From assembly GCA_013286565.1 (NCBI GenBank), contig JABDFM010000004.1, positions 34,574-98,573 of the forward strand: a stretch of DNA of 64,000 nucleotides, given 5' to 3'. Both the position numbers and the translations under genes were made by a program. Of this stretch, positions 19,133 through 27,789 are shown one piece after another; within the stretch, counting starts at the first letter, position 1, and each line of letters begins with the position of its first letter. Source of the DNA: Bacteroidota bacterium (GTDB lineage Bacteria; Bacteroidota; Bacteroidia; Sphingobacteriales; Sphingobacteriaceae). Under the pieces are notes generated by a model. That model ran no database searches, was not told the DNA's origin, and saw only the letters and a program-made list of their open reading frames with translations.

Positions 19133-19855
19133 ATGAAAAAATATTTAGCCGAACTTATCGGAACCTTTGCCTTAGTATTATTTGGTTGCGGAGCAGCAGT
19201 TGTTGACGGAAAAACAATCCCTGCCGCAGTTCTTCCCGACGCTCCGTTAGGAGTTGGAATTTTGGGTATAGCACTTGCATTCGGACTGGCCGTTGTTGCG
19301 ATGGCCTACGCCATCGGCCCGATCTCGGGCTGTCATATCAATCCTGCCATCACCATAGCCATGCTTGTGGCTAAAAAGATCAGCGGCAAAGACGCCTTAG
19401 GGTACATTATTGCCCAGTTTATGGGCGCTACCATTGGCGCTGCGGTATTGTACGCATTTTTGTCAGGCAGTCCCAATTTTAACGGGATCGGAGAATGGGG
19501 CCTGGGATCAAACGGATGGGGCCCTGGCTACCTCGGTGGATATTCCACCACATCGGCTTTCCTGGCCGAAGTTATTCTTACTTTCCTGTTCCTGTTTGTT
19601 ATTTTCGGTACTAATTCACGTTTTGGCAACTCATCAATGGCCGGGTTAGCTATCGGGCTTACTTTGGTACTCATACATTTAGTGGCTATACCCATTACCG
19701 GTACATCAGTTAACCCAGCCCGTAGTTTTGGGCCTGCTATTTTTGCAGGTGGCAAAGCATTGGGTCAATTATGGCTGTTTATGATCGCACCTGTAATTGG
19801 CGGGATATTAGCTGCCCTGGTATGGCGCAATGTGTTTGATAAGGAGGCGAATTGA
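19133..19855 (+). CDS. Aquaporin / MIP-family channel, AqpZ-like
   Basis: 240 residues from the ATG at 19133 (MKKYLAELIGTFALVLFGCG), the standard start of MIP proteins; the frame is open for 60 further codons upstream but those residues have no counterpart in the family. Six membrane helices and both NPA half-helices are present: GCHINPAITIAM and GTSVNPARSFGPAIFAGG. The Arg directly after the second NPA is the selectivity-filter Arg, and the flanking residues are AqpZ-like, so water is the likeliest substrate, with glycerol possible. Sits in the inner membrane. Divergent from nrdB. Confidence 0.93.
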   Translation: MKKYLAELIGTFALVLFGCGAAVVDGKTIPAAVLPDAPLGVGILGIALAFGLAVVAMAYAIGPISGCHINPAITIAMLVAKKISGKDALGYIIAQFMGATIGAAVLYAFLSGSPNFNGIGEWGLGSNGWGPGYLGGYSTTSAFLAEVILTFLFLFVIFGTNSRFGNSSMAGLAIGLTLVLIHLVAIPITGTSVNPARSFGPAIFAGGKALGQLWLFMIAPVIGGILAALVWRNVFDKEAN

Positions 19856-19861
19856 TTGTTG

Positions 19862-19950
19862 GAATGTTGTAAGGTTGGAAAGTTGTAAGGTTAAAACACC
19901 ATTAAAGGCAACTTTCCAACCTTAAAACCTTCCAACTTTTCAACCTTCAA
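19862..19950. repeat. Inverted repeat between convergent aquaporin and msrB
   Basis: GTTGTAAGGTTGGAAAGTTG on the left pairs imperfectly with CAACTTTCCAACCTTAAAAC and CTTCCAACTTTTCAACCTT on the right. Placed between convergent genes, the hairpin could end transcription from both sides. A shorter GTTGTAAGGTT unit occurs near 6040. Confidence 0.6.
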
Positions 19951-20305
19951 GAGGCACAAACTTCAATGAAACCGAGTTTACACAATGCCTGGTATTTTTT
20001 GGGGTAAGGTATTCACCTTCGAAAACATGGCCAAGATGGGCACCACAGTTGGCGCATACGATCTCCACGCGGCGTCCATCCGCATCAGGGACACGCTTTA
20101 CTGCACCTGGTATCTCATCATCAAAGCTGGGCCAGCCGCAATGTGATTCAAATTTTGTTTCAGAAGTGTATAATGGCGTATCGCATCTTTTGCATACATA
20201 CAGTCCGTGCGCATGATTGTCTAATAACGAGCCTGTGAATGGCCGTTCTGTACCTTTATGTAGTATTACCCGTTCTTCTTCCGGGGTTAATTTGTTGTAT
20301 TCCAT
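19940..20305 (-). CDS. msrB: Peptide-methionine (R)-S-oxide reductase
   Basis: 121 residues from the ATG at 20303-20305; a GTG six codons earlier also fits the frame. MsrB repairs methionine-R-sulfoxide in oxidised proteins. The zinc-binding pairs CKRC and CANC, the [16 protein letters not shown] segment, and the catalytic Cys in [11 protein letters not shown] are all visible. No signal peptide, so it acts in the cytoplasm. msrA is not adjacent. The stop overlaps the inverted repeat shared with the aquaporin's 3' end. Confidence 0.95.
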   Translation of the reverse strand: MEYNKLTPEEERVILHKGTERPFTGSLLDNHAHGLYVCKRCDTPLYTSETKFESHCGWPSFDDEIPGAVKRVPDADGRRVEIVCANCGAHLGHVFEGEYLTPKNTRHCVNSVSLKFVPLEG

Positions 20306-20430
20306 ATTGTTTTTTGATTTCACCGATGAGGTAGTGATTTCACCGATTTCTTATATATAAAGATACGAAAATTAGTCGGGATGGATTGGTTTGAGAAGCT
20401 ATATTGACACTGGTTTGACCAACAAAAATA

Positions 20431-21441
20431 TTAGTTCTCCCACTTTATTGTGTCTTTATTTTGCTTGATGTACTCATAACTCTGGTCAAAATATTTTCGC
20501 ATGCTTTTATTTAAGTACTGCTTCCATGATATGTCTTCATTTCGGTAGTGCACTAACCAAGCCATGGCATAGGCAATAACCTGTTCGGGCAAATAGCCAC
20601 TCTTTCTCATTCGCCAACCCTGATGTGTACTGCCCGTCCATTGTGCAAATTTGAAGTATGAATTTCCCTTAAATACTCCGAATCCAAACGCCACAGCAGT
20701 CAAATCAGTTAATAGCTCATCATTTTCTTCCATCCTGTACTCACCAAGCAATTTATAATGAGCCAACTCATGCGACATTGTGCTTATTAAACTTATGGGG
20801 TCCTTTAACTCTTCCAGTTCTATCCGGATTTCCTTATGACCTAATCCATTGTCTATATATTTACCTGACGAGCTTTTCCAGCTGCCTTTTAATTTGTCTT
20901 GAGGAGTCGCAGTTATACCTTCAGAAAATGACGTTGGCTTATTTGAGTAAAACATTAACTGAATTTCCCAGGCATCAATATGCATAATCGATATTAATCT
21001 TTCAAGAATATATTCAGCATCCTCTTCAGTTCCTGTAAATTCACGGTCAAAGTACTGCTTATCAGGAGTGATGGTACTTAGCGATTTTAAATATATTGGT
21101 TCAAATAACTCAGTGAGCAATAATAAAGAACGCTCTACCCATTTTTTGTCATTTTCGGTAATGGGAAGCTTTTCTTTCTTTCCCAAAGACAAAAGTGATT
21201 TGACGTTTAATTTTGTTTTTGGAATTTCGACCTTTTCATACCAATCGGCATGGGGACTCACCTGATTGCAACCGCCCTTTGATTTAAGGCAAACTGTGTT
21301 TTCGTAAACTTTTCCGCATCCTGGGCAATTTGCTCTCGTGGCGAACGTATTCCATGCCGTTTTGCAAACAGAACATTGCCACCGACAAGTTTCATCGGGT
21401 TCCCATCCACATTTTGGACAACTTACGTGTACATCTTGCAT
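20431..21441 (-). CDS. Zinc-ribbon protein with HExxH metallopeptidase-like motif
   Basis: 336 residues, not assigned to a known family. The first 60 residues contain nine Cys including three CxxC pairs (C8-C11, C23-C26, C39-C42), so one or two zinc ribbons are likely. A second domain carries HELAHYKLL with HELAH at 224-228 and acidic residues at 238-246 (EENDELLTD) that could give a third metal ligand, the arrangement of many small zinc peptidases. No signal peptide or membrane segment. Codon use is more AT-rich than that of sucD. It has its own gap on both sides. Confidence 0.75.
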   Translation of the reverse strand: MQDVHVSCPKCGWEPDETCRWQCSVCKTAWNTFATRANCPGCGKVYENTVCLKSKGGCNQVSPHADWYEKVEIPKTKLNVKSLLSLGKKEKLPITENDKKWVERSLLLLTELFEPIYLKSLSTITPDKQYFDREFTGTEEDAEYILERLISIMHIDAWEIQLMFYSNKPTSFSEGITATPQDKLKGSWKSSSGKYIDNGLGHKEIRIELEELKDPISLISTMSHELAHYKLLGEYRMEENDELLTDLTAVAFGFGVFKGNSYFKFAQWTGSTHQGWRMRKSGYLPEQVIAYAMAWLVHYRNEDISWKQYLNKSMRKYFDQSYEYIKQNKDTIKWEN

Positions 21442-21464
21442 GAATTTTATTTATCATCCTAAAT

Positions 21465-21496
21465 TAAAAAATCCCGGCCAAAACCAGGATCTTTTT
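21465..21496 (-). terminator. Rho-independent terminator near the 3' end of sucD
   Basis: Read on the minus strand: AAAGATCCTGG pairs with CCGGGATTTTT around a TTTTGG loop, then more T. It lies about 55 bases after the sucD stop and before the zinc-ribbon gene. Confidence 0.7.
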
Positions 21497-21551
21497 AATT
21501 ATTGAACAGATTAAAACCTTTCAGCTTTTACCTTTATGCTTTCGCCTTAAA

Positions 21552-22439
21552 TTATGCTTTCACCTTTAATTTAGCCAATTCCTCTGCCATGGCAGCGCCG
21601 ATATCGGCTGGTGATTTTACTACTCGGATACCGCACTCTGTCATGATCTTCATTTTAGCGGCGGCAGTATCATCGGCACCGCCAACAATTGCACCTGCGT
21701 GACCCATACGGCGTCCCGGAGGGGCGGTTTGGCCTGCTATGAACCCTACTACGGGTTTGGTGCCGTTTGCTTTTATCCAGTAAGCAGCTTCGGCTTCCAT
21801 GCCTCCGCCTATTTCGCCTATCATGATGATGCCGTGGGTGTCAGGGTCGTTCATCAGCAACTCAACCGCTTCTTTGGTTGGTGTACCGATGATCGGGTCG
21901 CCGCCAATACCGATAGCAGTAGTGATACCTAAACCTGCCTTCACTACCTGGTCAACCGCTTCGTAAGTTAAAGTACCTGATTTGGAAACTACACCCACAT
22001 TACCTTTTCTGAAAATAAAGCCCGGCATGATACCGATCTTACTTTCATCAGCAGTGATAATACCGGGGCAGTTTGGCCCGATCAAACGGGTATCCCTGTC
22101 CTTAATATATTCCTTCACCATGATCATATCCTTTGTCGGGATACCTTCAGTGATGCACACGATCAGTTTGATACCAGCTTCGGCAGCTTCCATAATGGCA
22201 TCAGCAGCGAAGGGAGGTGGAACAAATATGATGGAAACATTAGCGCCTGTTTTATCAACGGCTTCTTTAACGGTATTGAACACAGGTCTATCCAGGTGTT
22301 TCTGACCACCTTTGCCGGGGGTAACACCACCAACCAATTGTGTTCCGTACTCGATCATTTGCGAGGCGTGGTAAGTGCCTTCGTTGCCGGTAAAACCCTG
22401 AACAATTACTTTAGAATCTTTATTTACGAGAACGCTCAT
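21552..22439 (-). CDS. sucD: Succinate-CoA ligase, ADP-forming, alpha subunit
   Basis: 295 residues, normal length. With SucC it converts succinyl-CoA, ADP and Pi to succinate and ATP in the TCA cycle. The N-terminal CoA-binding domain has [11 protein letters not shown]; the ligase domain has [21 protein letters not shown] and the phospho-His loop [12 protein letters not shown] with H247. sucC is not adjacent, as is common in Bacteroidota. A full TTTG-N19-TAGCTTTG promoter lies 20-50 bases upstream of the ATG and a terminator follows, so it is probably a single-gene transcript. Confidence 0.96.
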   Translation of the reverse strand: MSVLVNKDSKVIVQGFTGNEGTYHASQMIEYGTQLVGGVTPGKGGQKHLDRPVFNTVKEAVDKTGANVSIIFVPPPFAADAIMEAAEAGIKLIVCITEGIPTKDMIMVKEYIKDRDTRLIGPNCPGIITADESKIGIMPGFIFRKGNVGVVSKSGTLTYEAVDQVVKAGLGITTAIGIGGDPIIGTPTKEAVELLMNDPDTHGIIMIGEIGGGMEAEAAYWIKANGTKPVVGFIAGQTAPPGRRMGHAGAIVGGADDTAAAKMKIMTECGIRVVKSPADIGAAMAEELAKLKVKA

Positions 22440-22458
22440 AGTGTTTTAAAATGTACGG

Positions 22459-22489
22459 CAAAGCTAAAGTTATTACTGATAATCTCAAA
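22459..22489 (-). promoter_or_regulatory. Full Bacteroidota-type promoter for sucD
   Basis: On the minus strand TTTG (22486-22489) is followed after 19 bases by TAGCTTTG (22459-22466), matching both parts of the sigma-ABfr consensus (TTTG, 19-21 bases, TAnnTTTG). The -7 box ends 20 bases before the ATG. Confidence 0.6.
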
Positions 22490-22538
22490 GCCAATAAAGT
22501 CCTTATTTATTTGAATATTTAATGATGAATACACAAAT

Positions 22539-22624
22539 AGCCCCCTCTAAATCTCCCCCGGTTGGGGAGACTTTCATTGAGCATTTTAAAACCCCTCTCT
22601 ATCGGAGAGGGGTTTGGGGTGAGG
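22539..22624. repeat. Family B two-hairpin repeat, overlapping the end of the symporter gene
   Basis: AGCCCCCTCTAAATCTCCCC, GGTTGGGGAG, then a second hairpin CCCCTCTC / GAGAGGGG and TTTGGGGTGAGG. Its right half encodes the last codons and the stop of the dicarboxylate symporter gene. Confidence 0.85.
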
Positions 22625-23837
22625 CTGGATGAAACTCTCCTTCACTCTTCGCGATCACTATCGTAGCAATACCATTCCCGATCACATTGGTGATAGCCCT
22701 TGCTTCTGACATGAAACGATCCACTCCTAATAATATCGCCACACCTTCAACGGGTATAAGTTTAATGGCATTTAATGTTAACGTTAACACAATAAAACCG
22801 CTGCCTGTTACACCTGCCGCCCCTTTAGAGGTGATCATCATGATGCCGATAATGGTAAGCTGCTCCTCCCATGACAAGGGTCTGTGAAATACCTGCGCCA
22901 GAAATATCACGGACATCGACAGGTAGATCGTTGTGCCATCCAAATTAAAGGAGTAACCGGCAGGTATTACCAACCCAACCACCGATCTGGAGCAGCCGAA
23001 CTTTTCCAGCTTCTGCATCATGCCGGGTAAAGCGGATTCTGAGGACGAGGTTCCCCATACGATCAGTATCTCTTCCTTAATGAATTTAAGGTATTTCCAG
23101 ATACTAAATTTGTAGAGGTAACAGATAAAATTGAGCACAACAAAAATAAACAGGATACAGGTAATATACACTGCAGCCATTAGGCTGGCCAATGGCTGCA
23201 GTGTTTTTATGCCATACGTGCTGATGGTATATGCCATCCCGCCAAAAGCTCCTATGGGTGCCACACGCATAACAATACGCATAATATTGAAAAACACTTT
23301 CGATAGCTTATTGAATAGATTGATCACCGGCTGACCTGATTCCCCCATAAAGCTCAATCCGAAACCAAACAGCACCGCAAAGAAAAGTATCTGCAAAATA
23401 TCGCCTTTGGCAAAGGCATCAAACGCGTTGCTGGGGATAACATTGGTAAAAAAATCAACCCAATGCATATCGGCAGCGGCTTTTTGGTAAGTAGCCAGTT
23501 TAGCTGCATCAGCACCATGCGCCACTACACCATCGCCCGGCCTTATAATATTAGCTACCGTAACACCGATGATGAGCGCGAAAGAAGTAACCAATTCAAA
23601 ATACAATAGGGCCTTGCCGCCTACCCTGCCCACCTTTTTCATATCGCTCATCCCGGCTATGCCCAATACGATCGTCAAAAAAATGATGGGCCCGATAAGC
23701 ATCGTGATCATCTTGATGAACATTTTACTGATCAGTTGGGCCGTTGGACCAAATTGCTTAAAATAAATCCCCACAATTACACCCAGCACTATGGCAACAA
23801 GAACCTGGAAAGTTAGGTTGGATAAGAGTTTCTTCAT
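22599..23837 (-). CDS. Dicarboxylate/amino acid:cation symporter (DAACS family)
   Basis: 412 residues from the ATG at 23835-23837; a TTG three codons earlier is a weaker option. Eight membrane helices plus two re-entrant loops fit the GltP/DctA fold. Family signatures seen are GTSSSESALPGMM (serine-rich loop), GYSFNLDGTTIYLSM (NxDG-type substrate site), and MTSKGAAGVTGSGFIVL. It takes up C4-dicarboxylates or Glu/Asp with H+ or Na+ at the inner membrane. The last ten residues (HPASPQTPLR) come from the family B repeat rather than from the ancestral tail, as the normal family end would lie just before. Confidence 0.92.
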   Translation of the reverse strand: MKKLLSNLTFQVLVAIVLGVIVGIYFKQFGPTAQLISKMFIKMITMLIGPIIFLTIVLGIAGMSDMKKVGRVGGKALLYFELVTSFALIIGVTVANIIRPGDGVVAHGADAAKLATYQKAAADMHWVDFFTNVIPSNAFDAFAKGDILQILFFAVLFGFGLSFMGESGQPVINLFNKLSKVFFNIMRIVMRVAPIGAFGGMAYTISTYGIKTLQPLASLMAAVYITCILFIFVVLNFICYLYKFSIWKYLKFIKEEILIVWGTSSSESALPGMMQKLEKFGCSRSVVGLVIPAGYSFNLDGTTIYLSMSVIFLAQVFHRPLSWEEQLTIIGIMMITSKGAAGVTGSGFIVLTLTLNAIKLIPVEGVAILLGVDRFMSEARAITNVIGNGIATIVIAKSEGEFHPASPQTPLR

Positions 23838-23961
23838 GCAAAACAATTATACGATTATTTGTCTATTGTCTGAACCCTGGTTAAATAGATTAAAGGATTG
23901 CCATGATTGCAATTGTTACAAACCGGCAATAAACATATCTTCAACTTATAAAAAATGTAAA

Positions 23962-23969
23962 TAAGTTTG
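23962..23969 (+). promoter_or_regulatory. Candidate -7 box directly before a start codon
   Basis: TAAGTTTG fits TAnnTTTG but lies only five bases before the ATG at 23974. If used, the mRNA would be leaderless or nearly so. No -33 TTG. Confidence 0.25.
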
Positions 23970-23973
23970 TTGT

Positions 23974-24423
23974 ATGAGTTCAATTTATAATTTCCGCAGA
24001 GTATCCGGACAGCTATCCTGTTCAGGGCAGCCTACAGAAGATCAATTAAAGCATTTGGCCGGTGACAAATACCTGGTTATTGTGAATTTGGGACTGCTCA
24101 ATACCAAATATTCATTGCCAAATGAAGATGGAATAGCAACTGAGCTTGGGATTGACTATTACCATATACCGGTATTATTTGATGACCCGCAAATAAGCCA
24201 ACTCGCCGATTTTATAAATTATATGGATGAGCACAGCGGTAAAAAGACAATAGTTCACTGCGCCGCAAATTACCGAGCTTCTGTGTTTACTGGTCTCTAT
24301 CTTTTCGCGACAGCAAAATTGGATGAACGGGAAATGCAGGAATTTATAGAAGATGTATGGCAGCCGGATGCGGTGTGGCAGCAATTTTTGGAGGAAGGAC
24401 TGGAATATATAAAGCAACGATAG
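23974..24423 (+). CDS. DUF442/BLH-like dual-specificity-type phosphatase
   Basis: 149 residues. Begins FRRVSGQLSCSGQPTEDQL, the substrate-binding start seen in the DUF442 (beta-lactamase-hydrolase-like phosphatase) group. The P-loop is IVHCAANYRAS, with C96 and R101 separated by four residues as in that group, not the five of classical Tyr phosphatases; the usual Gly is Asn here. Cytoplasmic, single domain. The substrate is unknown. Convergent with the CBS gene downstream. Confidence 0.8.
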   Translation: MSSIYNFRRVSGQLSCSGQPTEDQLKHLAGDKYLVIVNLGLLNTKYSLPNEDGIATELGIDYYHIPVLFDDPQISQLADFINYMDEHSGKKTIVHCAANYRASVFTGLYLFATAKLDEREMQEFIEDVWQPDAVWQQFLEEGLEYIKQR

Positions 24424-24481
24424 AGCAAATCAGTCACTCTATCCCATACCCGGGCTTTATAATTGAAGGAATAAATGGAGC

Positions 24482-24910
24482 TTATGATTGTATATAGCTT
24501 TTCAGATGTTCAATGGTTTCCAGGTGCGTCAATATAGTTTCGGTTACCAGGTCATTGATAGAAATGATACCGCATAAGCGGTCGCCTTCAAAAACGGGAA
24601 GGTAACGGATATTGCCCTCGCTCATAATATGCATACAGGTTTCCACCGTGTTGCCGGGTATGATATGCGGCAGGTTGGTGGTCATGATTTCGCGTACGGT
24701 TGTTTCATCGGATGATTTCCCTTTCAGGATCACTTTACGCGCATAGTCCCTTTCTGTCAGCAAGCCTACATAGCCCCCTTGTTCCGTAACCACTACCGAG
24801 CCGATATTTTTATCGTCCATCAGTCTTAACGCATCCAGTACCGAGGTCTCCGCATCAATGGTGATCACATTACCCCCTTTACGGGTAAGAATATCCGAAA
24901 CTTTTTTCAT
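24482..24910 (-). CDS. CBS-pair domain protein
   Basis: 142 residues made of two CBS motifs (about 1-60 and 75-135). Typical segments are VLDALRLMDDKNIGSVVVTE, GLLTERDYARKVILKGKSS and ENIRYLPVFE-like GNIRYLPVFEGDRLCGIISINDLV. Such stand-alone CBS pairs bind adenine nucleotides (AMP, ATP or S-adenosylmethionine) and usually regulate another protein. No partner domain is fused here and no obvious partner gene is adjacent. Confidence 0.92.
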   Translation of the reverse strand: MKKVSDILTRKGGNVITIDAETSVLDALRLMDDKNIGSVVVTEQGGYVGLLTERDYARKVILKGKSSDETTVREIMTTNLPHIIPGNTVETCMHIMSEGNIRYLPVFEGDRLCGIISINDLVTETILTHLETIEHLKSYIQS

Positions 24911-25245
24911 AACAGCGTGATTATTATTTACAAATGGCTTATAACCAAATATACAAAATAGAATTTTAAAAACGGTATTTTAATGCCCGGATTATTTAAA
25001 AAAGTAATGTTCAATTTTAGTCCCCATCATAAGCCCATCATTCACATTAAACATGAAAATAACAACCATCTGCCTCGCCATATTTTGCAAAAGCTATTTT
25101 AGGGTTTTTCAAGTAAAAAAAGGCGTTTTGAATCATATATAAAGAAATTTATTCCCCTGTTATCTTATTTATCTGATTTTTCACGTTTAAAGGTTTCAGT
25201 CACCCATAAACAAACCCAACAGGCTGATTGTGTTTTACCTGATCC
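24911..25245. other. 335-base AT-rich gap
   Basis: Between divergently transcribed CBS and outer-membrane-protein genes. Beyond a 29-codon ORF at 25053 without support, nothing recognisable; promoters for both genes are expected here. Confidence 0.4.
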
Positions 25246-26454
25246 ATGTTTAAAATTTCGACTTTAATCCTATTTTGTTTTATACCGGGCATATTGATGG
25301 CTCAAAAGGCTATTGATCCTAACAGGCTAATAGATACCGCAGGCAAAAAGGATATTACTGATGTAGCCCGATCGATATTTCATATCAGCTCAAAACCTGT
25401 AGAGGCAAAAAAAAATAAAACCATTTACTTTTCTATACTGCCGCTTTCATACGCTGTGCCTGGTGGTGGGCAGGCATTATTCACCTCAACCACTGCTGGC
25501 TTTTACCTGGGCGATCGCAGCACCACCTACCTCTCAACTGTTAGCTTTACGCCATATTTTAACTTTACAGGGCGATTCGGTATCCCCTTTCGGTCCAGTA
25601 TATGGTTAAAAGATAACAGTTGGAACATACAGGGCGACACACGCTTCCTGGTATATCCTCAATATACCTGGGGGCTGGGCGGTGGGGTGCCCGAGTATAA
25701 TAAGTTTACGGTAAACTATCAATATATCCGTTTCTACCAAAGCGCGCTCAAACGCATTACATCTTACTTTTTTGCGGGTATTGGTTATGATATGGATTAT
25801 TACCTGGATATAGAGACCAATGATCCCAATGCACTTAAAAAGTTTACTGGCTACCCTTATGGCACCTCGTCCGAACAAAACTCCTTTTCGTCAGGCGGAA
25901 CTATAAATTTACTTTATGACACTCGTAATAATGACCTTAACCCCCTACCCGGATCATACACAAACGTAGTGTACCGAATAAATTCCATGGCGTTGGGCAG
26001 TAATGCTAATTGGCAATCGTTGTATGTGGATATGCGAAAATATATATCGCTGACATCAACTAAAGAAAAAAATATGCTGGCTTTCTGGACTTTTTATTGG
26101 ACAGCATTTAATAAAGGTGTGCCTTATCTTAATCTGCCCAGCATTGGATGGGACCCCTATCAGCAATCAGGCAGAGGGATAGAACAAAACCGGTACCGGG
26201 GCAAAAGTCTGGTTTATTTTGAAACCGAATACCGAAAGGATATCACTAACGATGGTTTACTGGGCTTTGTGGTTTTCGCGAATGTCAATTCTGTCACAGA
26301 GCCAAATACTAACCTTTTTACTTACTGGCACCCTGCTGGCGGAACCGGTTTGCGCATAAAATTCAATAAAAGTTCAAGTACCAATATAGCTATAGACTAC
26401 GGCTTCAGCCAAAACTATTCGGCCCTTAAGTTGGGTTTGGGTGAAGCATTTTAA
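25246..26454 (+). CDS. Omp85/BamA-like outer-membrane beta-barrel protein
   Basis: 402 residues. A signal peptide (MFKISTLILFCFIPGILMAQ) is followed by about 55 residues of linker and then a barrel of roughly 330 residues with alternating hydrophobic/aromatic strands. Barrel landmarks of the bacterial surface antigen/D15 family are seen: LPLSYAVPGGGQALF-type first strand, LLYDTRNNDLNPLPGSYTNV (the conserved strand before LVYF) and the final strands TGLRIKFNKSSSTNIAIDYGFS. No POTRA domains, so this is a short POTRA-less form. Probably outer membrane; its substrate or partner is unknown. Confidence 0.85.
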   Translation: MFKISTLILFCFIPGILMAQKAIDPNRLIDTAGKKDITDVARSIFHISSKPVEAKKNKTIYFSILPLSYAVPGGGQALFTSTTAGFYLGDRSTTYLSTVSFTPYFNFTGRFGIPFRSSIWLKDNSWNIQGDTRFLVYPQYTWGLGGGVPEYNKFTVNYQYIRFYQSALKRITSYFFAGIGYDMDYYLDIETNDPNALKKFTGYPYGTSSEQNSFSSGGTINLLYDTRNNDLNPLPGSYTNVVYRINSMALGSNANWQSLYVDMRKYISLTSTKEKNMLAFWTFYWTAFNKGVPYLNLPSIGWDPYQQSGRGIEQNRYRGKSLVYFETEYRKDITNDGLLGFVVFANVNSVTEPNTNLFTYWHPAGGTGLRIKFNKSSSTNIAIDYGFSQNYSALKLGLGEAF

Positions 26455-26741
26455 TGAATTTCATAAACTCCGAGGGAATAAATGGAGTATATGCTTTATT
26501 ATAATAAATTCCTTTTATAGCAATTTCTTGTATAGTTATACAAAACACGTAAAGAAAATATTACACGCAGAGGATTATATGAGTGATATTTTATCACTCA
26601 TAAATCAAAAAACATCATATATTTGATTCATATAATCATTCAATATCGATTTATAACTACACTTACTCTTGATACTTTTTCGTTGAGCATTTTTGCGAAA
26701 CCCCTTTTAATACCCTATTGAGATTTTAAACTTTAAATAAT

Positions 26742-27101
26742 ATGTTAAAGCGCATTTTAGTTTTGGATGACAATAAGGACATACTCGACATTGTTACTGA
26801 AGCTTTATCATACGAACAGTTTGAAGTAAAAAGCGTTAATGAAAGTAAAAAAGTTATGCCTCTTATTGAGGAGTTTAATCCTGACCTGGTGATACTTGAT
26901 TACCGTGTTGCAGGTGAAAACGGCGGGGAAATATGCAGGCAGATCAAATCGCACCCTAAATTTTACGATATACCTGTAATTATTTTTTCAGCTTACATCA
27001 ACCACAATGATGATGTGATGGCTTATGGCTGCGATGCTGTTATTAATAAACCATTTGACTTAGTGGAATTAATTGAAAAGGTAAATAACCTTATTTATTA
27101 A
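26742..27101 (+). CDS. Receiver-only response regulator
   Basis: 119 residues, one receiver (CheY-like) domain and no output domain. Acidic pocket DDN near 9-11, phospho-acceptor Asp in VILDYRV (about residue 54), Ser in VIIFSAY, and Lys in INKPFDL are present. Without an output domain it must act through protein contact, for example in a phosphorelay or on another enzyme. The second receiver-only gene lies 1.05 kb downstream, with two tiny zinc-ribbon genes between. No histidine kinase is in the window. Confidence 0.93.
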   Translation: MLKRILVLDDNKDILDIVTEALSYEQFEVKSVNESKKVMPLIEEFNPDLVILDYRVAGENGGEICRQIKSHPKFYDIPVIIFSAYINHNDDVMAYGCDAVINKPFDLVELIEKVNNLIY

Positions 27102-27258
27102 AGGCGATTTTTACCCCTGTATCATCTTTCAATCTCTTATAATCTTTTAAGGAATTTATAGTTTTCAAGAAAATTATTGCGGCATTTTTACTCTAAAAGC
27201 CGAAATTATCCTAACAATTTATTAATACGGATTTATCATTTAGGTTTTCCTAAGGTTA

Positions 27259-27266
27259 TATATTTG
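27259..27266 (+). promoter_or_regulatory. Candidate -7 box before the first small zinc-ribbon gene
   Basis: TATATTTG, a full match to TAnnTTTG, 40 bases before the ATG at 27306. No -33 TTG at the expected distance. Confidence 0.35.
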
Positions 27267-27305
27267 ATAGGTGAAAAAAATACAATATCCTCTAATTGTA
27301 TTAGC

Positions 27306-27497
27306 ATGCTAATGACAATAAATGAACAAAATGCCGGGAGTGGATTATTTAGAAGAGTCCTGGTTTGTCCCAAATGTAAAGTAGAACTCGGTCACCGGGT
27401 GCGTCGTGGGTTCTTTTTTAGATATTTCCTAAACTGGCTACGCATAAAAAGATACTATTGCTATAAATGCAAACGAAAATATCACCTGTGGGGTTAA
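27306..27497 (+). CDS. Small zinc-ribbon protein, paralogue 1
   Basis: 63 residues from the ATG at 27306 (the ATG at 27312 is nearly as good); the frame is open upstream to a TTG at 27177 but that part is low-complexity. Two CxxC pairs, CPKC and CYKC, are separated by about 31 residues rich in Arg, Phe, Tyr and Leu (RRGFFFRYFLNWLRIKRYY). This is the layout of the next gene too, and they align over the whole Cys-to-Cys segment, so they are duplicates. Too short for a known zinc-ribbon enzyme; RNA-, DNA- or protein-binding are all possible. Confidence 0.65.
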   Translation: MLMTINEQNAGSGLFRRVLVCPKCKVELGHRVRRGFFFRYFLNWLRIKRYYCYKCKRKYHLWG

Positions 27498-27606
27498 TTA
27501 TAAATTAACATTTCCTGACTTATAATACCTAATTTGAGCAAAATATAATTTTCTTAACTTTAGTTTTTCTTAATTCAATTTTTTACTTTCACCTTTTAAC
27601 TTAAAA

Positions 27607-27789
27607 TTGAGCAAGACTACTAAACCTATTAGGCTTTATTATTGCCCAAAGTGCGGACAATCGTTTCACTACCAAATGCATCGAAGCTGGTTTGTGAAGT
27701 ATCTTCTCTTTTTTATTCCTTTAAAAAAATATTTCTGCGCAAAATGTGCTAAACCGCGATACATTTCGGTAAAAGCTAACAACAAATGA
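27607..27789 (+). CDS. Small zinc-ribbon protein, paralogue 2
   Basis: 60 residues, starting with TTG at 27607; no ATG lies before the first Cys pair. CPKC and CAKC are separated by 30 residues (HRSWFVKYLLFFIPLKKYF in between), mirroring paralogue 1 (RLYYCPKC against RVLVCPKC; KKYFCAKC against KRYYCYKC). The hydrophobic centre with basic ends suggests a zinc-clamped hairpin that may touch the membrane or a partner. It is followed by 365 bases of AT-rich gap and then the second response regulator. Confidence 0.65.
   Translation: MSKTTKPIRLYYCPKCGQSFHYQMHRSWFVKYLLFFIPLKKYFCAKCAKPRYISVKANNK

Noticed and set aside
25053..25142. 29-codon ORF before the outer-membrane barrel gene
   Set aside because: No promoter box, no coherent amino-acid pattern and no evidence of conservation; most likely chance.
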